DNA from: Chloroflexota bacterium
GTDB lineage: Bacteria > Chloroflexota > Anaerolineae > Anaerolineales > Anaerolineaceae
Length of the DNA: 64,000 bases
Reading direction: 5' to 3'
NCBI GenBank assembly: GCA_021825925.1
Contig: JAKAFP010000003.1
Location: forward strand, 372,001 to 436,000
Below, in pieces: positions 8,859 to 16,154 of the stretch. The translations under genes and the position numbers were made by a program. Position 1 is the first letter of the stretch; the number at the start of each line of letters is the position of its first letter. The notes below the pieces were generated by a model. The model did no database searches. It was not told the origin of the DNA and saw nothing but the letters and a program-made list of their open reading frames with translations.

Positions 8859-9782
8859 TTATTTATTCAAAGGATGCTGCTCAAAAAACTGCCACATGAC
8901 CCGGGTGGCATCAATGGCCTGCGAGGTCTTGCCGACGATCCAGGCGGGGATGGGATTGCCGCCCGGCCAGGAATGTCCGCCGCCGGCGATGGTGTAAAAG
9001 GTGACATCCGCGTTCTGGCTGCAATCCGTCCAGGCGGTGCCGCTGATCTCACCGTCTTGTGGAATTGGGGTCTCGGTCTGGCATTGGTTGCGCTCTGCCC
9101 AATCCTTTACCCACACCTGGATAGAAGGAAAGGGGATTTCGAACGAGTGCGAGGGTCCGCCGAGGTAGGGTACGATGGGGTCGGCATCGCCATGGAAGGC
9201 GATCAGGGGCACAGGGCGGGCGGGTGAACAAAGATCGGACGGGTAGGTGTAAGCCCCGGCCACGCTGCCGATGGCTGCGATGCGGTCTGACAATTTGCAG
9301 GCGAGCAGATAGCTCATGCCGCCGCCATTGGAAAGTCCGTTGGCGTAAATGCGCGCCGGATCAATGTTGTATTGTGTTTCAAGCCGGTCCATCAGGTCAG
9401 AGATGAACTGTACATCCAGGGCGGGGTCGCCGGGGGAGGAGGTGAGACCTGTGGTGCGCCAGCGTTTAGGAAAATCAGTGCCCGAGGGATAAACGACGAT
9501 AAAACCTTTTTCGTCTGCCAGCTCGTTCCAGCGGCTGATGTGAGCCTGGTGGGCAGGCCATTCTGCGAATCCGTGGATGCTGATGACCAGGGGAGTGGGT
9601 TTTGAGGGGTCGTAAGTCGGTGGAACGTAGAGCAGGTATTGGCGTTTTTCTCCTGAAGAGATGAGACTGCCATTGGTTTTGTTGGCCACCATAAAGGCAA
9701 CCCCAACAAAGATGACGAACAGCAATGCTGCGCCAAAAAGACTTGCTAGAACAATAAGGATGGTTCTCAATATATTACTCAA
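8859..9782 (-). CDS. PHB-depolymerase/LpqC-like esterase, copy 2
   Basis: 307 residues with one N-terminal membrane helix (about 7-32) and the same motifs as its neighbour: VISIHGF, GLSNGGG, HGDADPIVPYLGG and AGGGHSWPGG. It is the upstream member of a tandem pair separated by about 40 nt, so the two are probably cotranscribed. Similarity covers the whole domain, which suggests local duplication followed by divergence of the N-terminal anchor. Substrate unknown. Confidence 0.87.
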   Translation of the reverse strand: MSNILRTILIVLASLFGAALLFVIFVGVAFMVANKTNGSLISSGEKRQYLLYVPPTYDPSKPTPLVISIHGFAEWPAHQAHISRWNELADEKGFIVVYPSGTDFPKRWRTTGLTSSPGDPALDVQFISDLMDRLETQYNIDPARIYANGLSNGGGMSYLLACKLSDRIAAIGSVAGAYTYPSDLCSPARPVPLIAFHGDADPIVPYLGGPSHSFEIPFPSIQVWVKDWAERNQCQTETPIPQDGEISGTAWTDCSQNADVTFYTIAGGGHSWPGGNPIPAWIVGKTSQAIDATRVMWQFFEQHPLNK

Positions 9783-9854
9783 CAGAAATCCACTTTTTTC
9801 GTTCGAGAATTTTGGTGTAGTTCGTGGTTAAAAATCTTAAAACTATTATACGAA

Positions 9855-9881
9855 AACTGCGCCCTTATGGGGGGCGCAGTT
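9855..9881 (-). terminator. Intrinsic terminator after the 38-aa gene
   Basis: AACTGCGCCC / GGGCGCAGTT form a 10-bp GC-rich stem, followed by a short T tract on the minus strand. Confidence 0.75.
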
Positions 9882-9900
9882 CAAAATTGGTCAGGTAAGG

Positions 9901-10017
9901 TTACTCGGATTTTTTCTTGGCTTCGTTTTTCTCTTTCCTTTTTTCCTTCTGAGTCATCTTGGGTTTCTTTTTTTGTTCCTTTTTGCCTTTATCGGCCTTG
10001 CCACCATTTTCTCCCAT
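9901..10017 (-). CDS. Lys-rich 38-aa basic microprotein
   Basis: A 38-residue frame starts at ATG 10017 behind a strong AAAGGAGAT and ends at TAA 9901. About 15 of 38 residues are Lys, arranged as KKK and KEKRKEK runs, with several Glu. It is probably disordered or helical and could bind nucleic acid, but that is inference. An extended -10 (TGCTATACT, minus strand, about 10062-10070) lies upstream. Terminators on both sides make it a separate transcription unit. Confidence 0.7.
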   Translation of the reverse strand: MGENGGKADKGKKEQKKKPKMTQKEKRKEKNEAKKKSE

Positions 10018-10108
10018 TGTCTCATCTCCTTTGTTCATTTACAGGATTCGGCGTTGCCTCAAGTATAGCACTTTCAACCCAAATCGCGATTATTTTTGTG
10101 AAATTAAA

Positions 10109-10142
10109 CACAAAACGCATACGGATCTGTATGCGTTTTGTG
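10109..10142 (-). terminator. Terminator of the microprotein array
   Basis: CACAAAACGCATAC and GTATGCGTTTTGTG form a 14-bp stem with a 6-nt loop, just after the last microprotein gene on the minus strand. A T-rich stretch follows. Confidence 0.75.
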
Positions 10143-10165
10143 CAAGGGGAAAGAATCAGAAACGG

Positions 10166-10399
10166 TTAACAGGGTTGCGTTACAGCGACACAATCCTGGG
10201 TTCTGCCACTAAAGAGCGGTTGATAGTCTTTCTCAAACCTATAATTCCAGGTGAAGATGGTTTTGTATTCGATCCGGCAGGGGCCGGGCGCCATGGAATC
10301 TTCCATGGCAACCGAGATGCGGTGGGTCTTGCGCTGTTCGGTCTCAAATTCCAGTCTTCGTTCCCAAAGGACAACATTGTTGATCATATTTTCGTACAT
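10166..10399 (-). CDS. Microprotein array member 4 (77 aa, extended)
   Basis: 77 residues from ATG 10399, preceded by GAGGAG. The first 17 residues, MYENMINNVVLWERRLE, match the pattern of the three 24-aa neighbours (M-[FY]-x-x-x-[IL]-x-x-V-[VI]-L-x-E-R-x-L-E), and the protein then continues for about 60 more residues with several aromatics and two Cys. A degenerate operator half (TGCAACCGG at 10418-10426) lies 18 nt upstream of the start. The downstream terminator at 10109 closes the unit. The family is not recognised. Confidence 0.7.
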   Translation of the reverse strand: MYENMINNVVLWERRLEFETEQRKTHRISVAMEDSMAPGPCRIEYKTIFTWNYRFEKDYQPLFSGRTQDCVAVTQPC

Positions 10400-10457
10400 G
10401 GTAATTCTCCTCTGTCGTGCAACCGGCGGAATGCCGGACTATGAATGGGGTAATGGA

Positions 10458-10532
10458 TTACCTTTTTGGGTTTACTGTTTCGAGTTTTCGTTCCAACAAA
10501 ATGACATAAGTGATGAGCTGGGTACTAAACAT
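10458..10532 (-). CDS. Microprotein array member 3 (24 aa)
   Basis: 24 residues from ATG 10532, behind AAAGGAG. It begins MFSTQLITYVILLERKLE and ends NPKR. It is nearly identical in layout to members 1 and 2: a hydrophobic helix-forming N-terminal half followed by a charged E-R-K-L-E segment. No intact operator palindrome is visible in its leader. Conservation of length, start context and protein sequence across the three copies is the main argument for coding. Confidence 0.72.
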   Translation of the reverse strand: MFSTQLITYVILLERKLETVNPKR

Positions 10533-10579
10533 GGTATTGCTCCTTTCTGTTTCCGTGAACCATTTGATCCGGGATACGA

Positions 10580-10654
10580 TCACCTTTTCAGGTTTTGAGC
10601 TTCGAGCTTTCTTTCCAACAAAATGACATAACTGATCAATTCAGTGCTGAACAT
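10580..10654 (-). CDS. Microprotein array member 2 (24 aa)
   Basis: 24 residues from ATG 10654, with AAAGGAG in front. It begins MFSTELISYVILLERKLE and ends NLKR. The leader carries the near-perfect operator TGCAACCGGTTGCG (10671-10684), exactly 16 nt before the ATG. Substitutions relative to member 1 are largely conservative (Q/E, T/S, V/I), as expected for coding sequence under selection. Confidence 0.75.
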   Translation of the reverse strand: MFSTELISYVILLERKLEAQNLKR

Positions 10655-10670
10655 GGGGCGCTCCTTTCTT

Positions 10671-10684
10671 TGCAACCGGTTGCG
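10671..10684 (-). promoter_or_regulatory. Presumed LacI-family operator before microprotein 2
   Basis: TGCAACCGGTTGCG matches the 14-bp palindrome upstream of lacI at 13 of 14 positions and lies 16 nt before the ATG of microprotein 2. Confidence 0.7.
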
Positions 10685-10713
10685 ACCGGTGCCTAAAAAA
10701 AAGATGATGACGG

Positions 10714-10788
10714 TTACCTTTTCAGGTTTTCAGCTTCGAGCTGTCTTTCCAACACGACGACGTAGGTGATCAATTGAGTACTGAACAT
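10714..10788 (-). CDS. Microprotein array member 1 (24 aa)
   Basis: 24 residues from ATG 10788, behind AAAGGAG. It begins MFSTQLITYVVVLERQLE and ends NLKR. It is the first gene after lacI on the same strand; the 62-nt gap contains a T8 tract and a perfect operator palindrome (10805-10818) 16 nt before the ATG. The sequence suits a short amphipathic helix with a hydrophobic N-terminal half. It could associate with the membrane, form a coiled coil or bind a partner protein; none of this can be decided from sequence. Confidence 0.75.
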   Translation of the reverse strand: MFSTQLITYVVVLERQLEAENLKR

Positions 10789-10804
10789 GGTTTCTCCTTT
10801 AAGT

Positions 10805-10818
10805 TGCAACCGGTTGCA
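10805..10818 (-). promoter_or_regulatory. Presumed LacI-family operator before microprotein 1
   Basis: TGCAACCGGTTGCA is a perfect 14-bp palindrome, identical to the one at 11878-11891, with the same 16-nt distance to the start codon. Confidence 0.78.
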
Positions 10819-10850
10819 GCCCGGTCTAAAAAAAACGATCAACGGCTGTC

Positions 10851-11861
10851 TTAAGCCGACTTTCTCACAACGAGTTCCACAGGGACGGTGACATGGGTGA
10901 CCACGCCGGTCTTGATGGATTGCACCAGGTTTTGGGCCAACAGTTTACCCGACATCTGGATGTTCTGCCTGACGGTGGTGAGGGGCAGGTTATTAAAGGT
11001 GGCGATGGCCAGGTCATCATAGCCCACCACGGCTACATCTTCGGGCACACGTCTGCCGCTGCTCTGGATCACATCAATGGCACCAATGGCCATGACGTCG
11101 CCGCACACAAACACGGCATCCAGGTCAGGTGTTTTTTCAAGCAATTGTTTCATACCGGCCACACCTGAATCGAGCAGATAGTCTCCGTTGACCATCAGAT
11201 CGGGATCTATCTTGCGCCCGGCGTTTTGCAATGCGGTCTCATAGCCTTTCATGCGTAATTGACCTTCGAGATCGTACTCAGGTCCGCCAAGAATGGCAAT
11301 TTTCTTTCTGCCGATGCGAATCAAGTGCTCGGTGGCCAACATGCCGCCGCTCAAATTGTCACCGGTAACCGTGCAGCAATTGACGTCGGGGTCAGGCACA
11401 CCCCAAATAATGCACGGCGCGCCCATTTCAGCGAGCAGTTTTGCATAATTATGGCCGCGTCCGGTTTTCATCATGATGAAGCCGTCCACCCGTCCGCTGT
11501 CAAAGTACTGGTGCGCCCAACTGGTGTCGCGCGGTTTCATGTGGATGAGCAGCAGATCGTAGCTCAGTTCATCCAGCCCGGAACCGATGGCGCTCATGAT
11601 CTCGAGACCAAACATGTCTTCGACGGTAAAGCCGCATTGGTGGCTGTGGGTGACGAAGCCCACGGTGCAGCTCTGGCGCCGACTGAGGTTGCGGGCGGGC
11701 AGGTTCATGCAAAAATTATGCTCTTCCGCGATGGCCTTGATACGGTCCCGCGTTTCAGGGTTGATCAGGGAACTGTCATTTAAAGCCCGGCTGACCGTGG
11801 ACTTCGAGACGTTGGCCAGCTTGGCGATATCTTCAATGGTTTTTACTGTTTTAGTTCCCAT
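10851..11861 (-). CDS. LacI/GalR-family transcriptional regulator
   Basis: 336 residues. The N-terminal LacI helix-turn-helix (TIEDIAKLANVSKSTVSRAL) spans about residues 8-28, with a hinge region (PARNLSRR) near 55-62. A type-I periplasmic-binding-protein-like effector domain with dimerisation follows (GPEYDLEGQLR, VFVCGDVMAIGAIDVI, VVGYDDLAIATFNNLPLTTVRQ). A perfect palindrome with the central CCGG typical of LacI operators overlaps its own start region, so autorepression is likely. No sugar transporter or catabolic gene is adjacent; the only visible operator-linked targets are the microprotein genes downstream. The effector is unknown. Confidence 0.92.
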   Translation of the reverse strand: MGTKTVKTIEDIAKLANVSKSTVSRALNDSSLINPETRDRIKAIAEEHNFCMNLPARNLSRRQSCTVGFVTHSHQCGFTVEDMFGLEIMSAIGSGLDELSYDLLLIHMKPRDTSWAHQYFDSGRVDGFIMMKTGRGHNYAKLLAEMGAPCIIWGVPDPDVNCCTVTGDNLSGGMLATEHLIRIGRKKIAILGGPEYDLEGQLRMKGYETALQNAGRKIDPDLMVNGDYLLDSGVAGMKQLLEKTPDLDAVFVCGDVMAIGAIDVIQSSGRRVPEDVAVVGYDDLAIATFNNLPLTTVRQNIQMSGKLLAQNLVQSIKTGVVTHVTVPVELVVRKSA

Positions 11862-11877
11862 TTTTCATCCTGTGTAT

Positions 11878-11920
11878 TGCAACCGGTTGCATTATAGCAT
11901 TAATCAAATGGGCTTGTCAA
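11878..11920 (-). promoter_or_regulatory. lacI promoter and operator
   Basis: On the minus strand TTGACA (11915-11920), an 18-nt spacer and TATAAT (11891-11896, extended as TGCTATAAT) form a near-consensus promoter. The operator TGCAACCGGTTGCA (11878-11891) abuts the -10 and would cover the start of transcription. Confidence 0.82.
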
Positions 11921-11965
11921 GGGGTCTAAAACCAGTGTTTGTTAGAAATAAATTAATCTTTTCCA

Positions 11966-12814
11966 TCAGATACGTTCAGCCACCAGGATGGTCTGATTGC
12001 CGCCCACCTTGTTTCTGACACGTCCGCGGGCATCTGTGAAATAGGTTTTCTCAAGGGTCTTGGCGTCCTGGCAATCTGAAAGGCGGTAGCCGGACTCGGA
12101 CAGCAAGAGGTTGACCACCTTCTCGTTCAACCCGAATTTCAACTGCTCAACGCCGCTTTCGAGCCAGTCGGTCATGCCTGTTTCGCCGTATTCGAGGATC
12201 AGTCGGCTGCCAGAACCAGTCAACCCCAGGATGGAGGCCATGGTTTCGCGCACCAGTTCAGGTTTGAGATACTGCACCGCGCCTTCGAGCAGCAGCAGCG
12301 TTTTGGCGCCCTTGATGAAACCAGCTCTTTCCAACTTGGCAGTGACCGATTCCATCTCGAAATTGATGGGGATGAAGGTGACATTATCGGGCACGATAAT
12401 GCCCCGTTTGACATATTGGATGGTTTTCATGAGCTGGGTTGTGCCTGAATCCAACTCAAAAACCCTGGCTTTGGCGAGTTCCTTGTGAAAACGAACTGCG
12501 CGCGAATCAAACCCTGCGCCGAGGATGACAACCTGGCTGAATGTATCAGCACCGGCTTTTTCAAACAAGTTGTCAATGTATTTGGTGCGGGCGATCACCC
12601 ATTCATAGACGCCCCTGGGGCCGAGCAGAGCTCTGAGCAGTTTGTCGGCGTAGGGTATTTTGAGCAGGGTTTGCACCTGTTTGGGCAGGAGCATGGGGGC
12701 GACCCAGTCTTCACTTTTTAAAAAGGGATTGGACTCGTAAAAGGAAATGGCACGGCAGCCGCAGGTAATGTCTGCCGTTCTGGAGGCTCTGGTTTCTATC
12801 CGGTGTGTTGGCAT
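11966..12814 (-). CDS. Class I SAM-dependent methyltransferase (LCM/PF04072 type)
   Basis: 282 residues. The SAM-binding glycine motif VVILGAGFDSRAVRF lies at about 94-108, and the motif-II region VFELDSGTTQLMK about 20 residues later, both typical of the leucine-carboxyl-methyltransferase-like family. Bacterial members modify polyketides or unknown small molecules; no biosynthetic genes are adjacent, so the substrate is open. A CGCRAI sequence occurs near the N-terminus. Confidence 0.85.
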   Translation of the reverse strand: MPTHRIETRASRTADITCGCRAISFYESNPFLKSEDWVAPMLLPKQVQTLLKIPYADKLLRALLGPRGVYEWVIARTKYIDNLFEKAGADTFSQVVILGAGFDSRAVRFHKELAKARVFELDSGTTQLMKTIQYVKRGIIVPDNVTFIPINFEMESVTAKLERAGFIKGAKTLLLLEGAVQYLKPELVRETMASILGLTGSGSRLILEYGETGMTDWLESGVEQLKFGLNEKVVNLLLSESGYRLSDCQDAKTLEKTYFTDARGRVRNKVGGNQTILVAERI

Positions 12815-12827
12815 AGTTATTACCCTT

Positions 12828-12944
12828 CTAATAATCTTCTTTCACAACTCTGTATACGAGCTTGTCGTTGTAAAGTTTCAAAGGTGTTACCGCATCTTTA
12901 ACAGCGCCATGTTGTATGGCGTTGATCTGTTGTTCGATCCTCAT
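12828..12944 (-). CDS. Possible 38-aa small protein directly after the Nudix gene
   Basis: A 38-residue frame starts at ATG 12944, 21 nt after the Nudix stop codon and in the same frame as the Nudix gene. It begins MRIEQQINAIQHGAVKDAV and ends LVYRVVKEDY. No good ribosome-binding site is visible, so it would depend on reinitiation or stop-codon readthrough (TAG). The sequence looks protein-like, with a possible beta-hairpin at the C-terminus. No family is recognised; it could also be a remnant. Confidence 0.45.
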   Translation of the reverse strand: MRIEQQINAIQHGAVKDAVTPLKLYNDKLVYRVVKEDY

Positions 12945-12965
12945 GTCACGATCTATGGATGATGA

Positions 12966-13415
12966 CTATTGTGTTTTGTACCAATCCAAAAGCGAATCCG
13001 GTACCAGGCGGAGGGTACCATCCAGGCAGTCTGACCGCTTGACCCACATAGCCTGCCAGTGACTGCCGTCCGCTTCGATCAATTCGAAGTTTTTTCTCTC
13101 ATAAAAACGCTTATCCACAAATTTGCATGGATAGAAATAATCAATTTCGTGACCGGCTTCACCATCGCAGGTGAAGAGGTTTTCGAGGATCAGGGGAGTG
13201 CCAGTGATTTCGATTTCGGTATTCAATTCCTCACGTACTTCACGCTGAACCGTATTGATGGCCAACTCTCCAAACTCAACCGAACCGCCAACCGGACGAT
13301 AGTAATCGTCTTTTTTCACTTTGTCTGTCATTTTGACCACAAACAGCGAATCGCCATCTACGATCCAGGCCAGGGACTTCACGCGAATACGGGGTTGTTT
13401 TTCCATGGGTGTCAT
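12966..13415 (-). CDS. Nudix hydrolase
   Basis: 149 residues with a complete Nudix box (GGSVEFGELAINTVQREVREEL, about residues 43-64): the G-x5-E-x7-R-E-x-x-E-E signature that binds the catalytic metal. It hydrolyses an unknown nucleoside-diphosphate-linked substrate. The ribosome-binding site is weak. It is separated from dnaK by a strong terminator. Confidence 0.9.
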   Translation of the reverse strand: MTPMEKQPRIRVKSLAWIVDGDSLFVVKMTDKVKKDDYYRPVGGSVEFGELAINTVQREVREELNTEIEITGTPLILENLFTCDGEAGHEIDYFYPCKFVDKRFYERKNFELIEADGSHWQAMWVKRSDCLDGTLRLVPDSLLDWYKTQ

Positions 13416-13425
13416 TTTAACCTAA

Positions 13426-13453
13426 AAGGCGCATCTCATTTGAGATGCGCCTT
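13426..13453 (-). terminator. dnaK terminator
   Basis: AAGGCGCATCTCA and TGAGATGCGCCTT form a perfect 13-bp inverted repeat, followed by TTTT on the minus strand. Confidence 0.85.
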
Positions 13454-13469
13454 GACTTGGTCTTTTAGG

Positions 13470-15362
13470 TTATTTCTGTTCGGTGAATTCGCCGTCAATC
13501 ACATCTCCGTCCGGTTTGGGGGCTTCACCCGCATCCGGAGCGGTGCCGCCCGGAGCCTGTTGGGTCTGGGCATTGGCGGTCATGACCTTGCTGTATTCCG
13601 CCTGAAGATCCTCGGTCAGGCTCTTGATGCGGCTGACATCTTCACCCTTCAAGGCATCTCGCAGTGCCTGGGCTTTGGCTTCAACGCTGGCTTTTTGGTC
13701 CGTGGGGAGCTTGTCGCCGGCTTCCTTGACGGCCTTTTCGACCTGGTAGGCGGCGTTGTCGCCGATGTTGCGGGCTTCGGCCAGTTCCTTGCGTTTGAGG
13801 TCTTCGGCTTCATGGGCTTTGGCTTCTGAGACCATGCGTTCAATATCGTTCTTGGCCAGGTTGGTTGAGGCGGTGATGGTCACCTTTTGTTCGCGGCCGG
13901 TGGCTTTATCCTGTGCGGTGACGTTGAGGATGCCGTTGGCGTCAATGTCAAAAGTAACTTCGATTTGAGGAATGCCGCGCGGGGCGTTGGGGATGCCCTC
14001 GAGGCGGAAGCGTCCGAGGGACATGTTATCCGAAGCCATCGGGCGTTCACCCTGCAGCACATGGATATCCACGGCGGTCTGATTATCATCCGCGGTTGAG
14101 AAGATCTGCGATTTGCGGATGGGGATGGTGGTGTTGCGTTCGATGACCGGGGTCATGACGGCGCCCATGGTTTCGACACCCAGAGAGAGCGGGGTGACGT
14201 CCAGCAGCAGAATGTCTTTGACTTCACCGCCGAGCACACCGCCCTGGATGGCCGCACCGATGGAAACGACCTCGTCAGGATTGACACCCTTGTTGGGCTC
14301 CTTGTTGATCAGTTTACGCACCATTTCAACGACTTGAGGCATGCGGGTGGAACCGCCGACCAGCACCAGTTCATCAATATCGGTGGGTTTCAAACCGGCG
14401 TCCTTGAGGGCGCTTTCGAAAGGCTTGTTGCAGCGGGCCAACAGGTGAGCGGTCATCTGCTCAAATTTGGAGCGGCTGAGTTTGAGCATCAAGTGCTTGG
14501 GGCCGTTGGCATCCGCGGTGACGTAGGGCAGGTTGATCTCAGTTTCCATCACTGTGGAAAGTTCGATCTTGGCTTTTTCAGCTGCTTCACGCAGACGCTG
14601 CAAGGCTTGGCGGTCTTTGCGCAGGTCAATGGCCTGGTCGCGTTGGAACTCATCCGCGGCCCAGTTGACGATCACTTCGTCCCAGTCATCGCCGCCCAGG
14701 TGGGTGTCGCCGCTGGTGGATTTGACTTCGAAGACGCCTTCGCCTACTTCCAGTACGGAGACGTCAAAGGTGCCGCCGCCCAGGTCGAAGACGAGGATTT
14801 TTTCGTTCTTCTTTTTGTCGAGTCCATAGGCCAGCGCGGACGCGGTGGGTTCGTTGATGATGCGCAGCACTTCAAGACCGGCGATCTTGCCGGCATCCTT
14901 GGTGGCCTGACGCTGGCTGTCGTTAAAGTAAGCCGGGACGGTGATGACAGCCTGGGTGACTTTTTCTCCCAGGAAGGACTCGGCATCCGCTTTTAACTTG
15001 GCGAGGATCATGGCCGAAATTTCCTGCGGGGAGTAGTCTTTGCCGGTGGCCGGGATGCGTACCTGTGCGTCTTTGGACGGGCCGGAGATGACTTCGTAAG
15101 GCACCATCTTGCGTTCGGTGCCAACTTCATCAAAGTGACGTCCCATAAAGCGTTTAATGGACGAAACGGTATTCTCGGGGTTGATGACGGCCTGGCGCTT
15201 GGCGGTTTGTCCCACCAGGCGTTCGCCGTTCTTGGTGAAGCCTACAACGGATGGGCACAGGCGGCTGCCTTCTGCGGTGGTGATGACCACCGGGTCACCG
15301 CCCTGCATCACGGAGACAACAGAGTTGGTGGTACCAAGATCAATTCCAATAATTTTAGACAT
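13470..15362 (-). CDS. dnaK: Chaperone DnaK (Hsp70)
   Basis: 630 residues, full length. The N-terminal phosphate loop is [17 protein letters not shown]. The ATPase domain shows [45 protein letters not shown] and GGSTRMPQV. The substrate-binding domain starts near [12 protein letters not shown] and a charged lid ends in a Gly/Pro-rich tail. GGAGG precedes the start. No grpE or dnaJ is adjacent and no CIRCE element is visible upstream. The gene folds nascent and stress-damaged proteins with ATP in the cytoplasm. Confidence 0.98.
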   Translation of the reverse strand: MSKIIGIDLGTTNSVVSVMQGGDPVVITTAEGSRLCPSVVGFTKNGERLVGQTAKRQAVINPENTVSSIKRFMGRHFDEVGTERKMVPYEVISGPSKDAQVRIPATGKDYSPQEISAMILAKLKADAESFLGEKVTQAVITVPAYFNDSQRQATKDAGKIAGLEVLRIINEPTASALAYGLDKKKNEKILVFDLGGGTFDVSVLEVGEGVFEVKSTSGDTHLGGDDWDEVIVNWAADEFQRDQAIDLRKDRQALQRLREAAEKAKIELSTVMETEINLPYVTADANGPKHLMLKLSRSKFEQMTAHLLARCNKPFESALKDAGLKPTDIDELVLVGGSTRMPQVVEMVRKLINKEPNKGVNPDEVVSIGAAIQGGVLGGEVKDILLLDVTPLSLGVETMGAVMTPVIERNTTIPIRKSQIFSTADDNQTAVDIHVLQGERPMASDNMSLGRFRLEGIPNAPRGIPQIEVTFDIDANGILNVTAQDKATGREQKVTITASTNLAKNDIERMVSEAKAHEAEDLKRKELAEARNIGDNAAYQVEKAVKEAGDKLPTDQKASVEAKAQALRDALKGEDVSRIKSLTEDLQAEYSKVMTANAQTQQAPGGTAPDAGEAPKPDGDVIDGEFTEQK

Positions 15363-15474
15363 AGTAAAACCTCCAAGATTTCAAAGGGATTTGTTGCATT
15401 AAAGTAGTAATACTATATCCCCTGAGTATTAAAAGAATGTAAACAAAGCATTTGATTTTCGTTGGAGGAAAACC

Positions 15475-16152
15475 TTTTTAACCACGAAAGACACAAAATC
15501 ACTAAAAAGAAAGGAAATAAACCAAAACCTCTTTACCACGAACCACACGAAATACACAAAAAATGAAATCAATAAACTAATGTAAAAAAACATTTTGTTT
15601 TGAATACTTGAAATATTCAGAATAAAAAAAATTATTTAAAGGACGATTCTTTCTACAGTTGCACGTGGATAATGACCAAAATTAACAAGGAGTCCAAGAT
15701 GCAGCTTTGTAACTTTTAAATAATTATGAAGTTGTGCTTTGTGTTCTTCAACAGTTTCCTTAACCGCTTTGAGTTCAAGAATAATCTTTTCATAACAAAC
15801 AAAATCAGGCCGATAAACTTGATTGAGGATAATGCCTTTATATGCGATTGTCATTTCAGATTGTGCCTTAAAGGGGATATTTCTTAATGAAAACTCTTTT
15901 GCAAGTGCTTCCTGGTAGACTGCTTCTACAAAACCACAACCCAATTCGCGATATACCTCAAAAATCGCTCCTTGGATCAAAAAACTCTCTTCCTTAAGCA
16001 GGAGTCTGTTTTCTGCCTCGGAATTCATAATTCCCTCCTAGATAATGATTTTGTTTCTTGCCTTTCTTTTAGTGTATTTAGTGTGTTTCGTGGTTAATAA
16101 GGATTTTTTGATTTTCTTTTTTATTTCATTTATGTCTTTTGTGGTTAATTAG
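15475..16152. mobile_element. GxxExxY element A with nested inverted repeats
   Basis: A GxxExxY gene is enclosed by AT-rich repeat arms. Left outer arm 15475-15523 (TTAACCACGAAAGACACAAA..AAAGAAAGG) is the inverse of right inner arm 16061-16101 (TTAACCACGAAACACACTAA..AAAGAAAGG). Left inner arm 15532-15576 (TTTACCACGAACCACACGAA..AAATGAAAT) resembles the inverse of right outer arm 16111-16152 (TTAACCACAAAAGACATAAATGAAAT). The right end lies 2-3 nt from the stop codon of the next gene. This suggests a nested or double insertion. Confidence 0.65.
15636..16028 (-). CDS. GxxExxY family protein (PD-(D/E)xK nuclease-like), copy A
   Basis: 130 residues. The family signature is G32-F-V-E35-A-V-Y38. A PD-(D/E)xK-like core is visible: Asp75 in YRPDFVCY, then Glu85 and Lys87 in ILELKAV, and the closing helix/strand AQLHNYLKVTKLHLGLLVNFG. 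The biochemical role of this family is not established as far as I know; the fold suggests nuclease chemistry. The gene is AT-rich against GC-rich dnaK and PAP2 neighbours and is framed by inverted repeats, so it was probably acquired. Confidence 0.85.
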   Translation of the reverse strand: MNSEAENRLLLKEESFLIQGAIFEVYRELGCGFVEAVYQEALAKEFSLRNIPFKAQSEMTIAYKGIILNQVYRPDFVCYEKIILELKAVKETVEEHKAQLHNYLKVTKLHLGLLVNFGHYPRATVERIVL

Positions 16153-16154
16153 AA

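Noticed and set aside
10805-10818. Palindrome between lacI and microprotein 1 as a terminator
   Set aside because: There is no loop and no T run after it on the transcribed strand; the T8 tract precedes it. Identity with the lacI operator fits a binding site better.
15475-15576. CRISPR-like array of CACGAAA repeats next to dnaK
   Set aside because: Units are short, degenerate and lack regular spacers; they are better explained as inverted arms of the GxxExxY element, and no cas gene is present.
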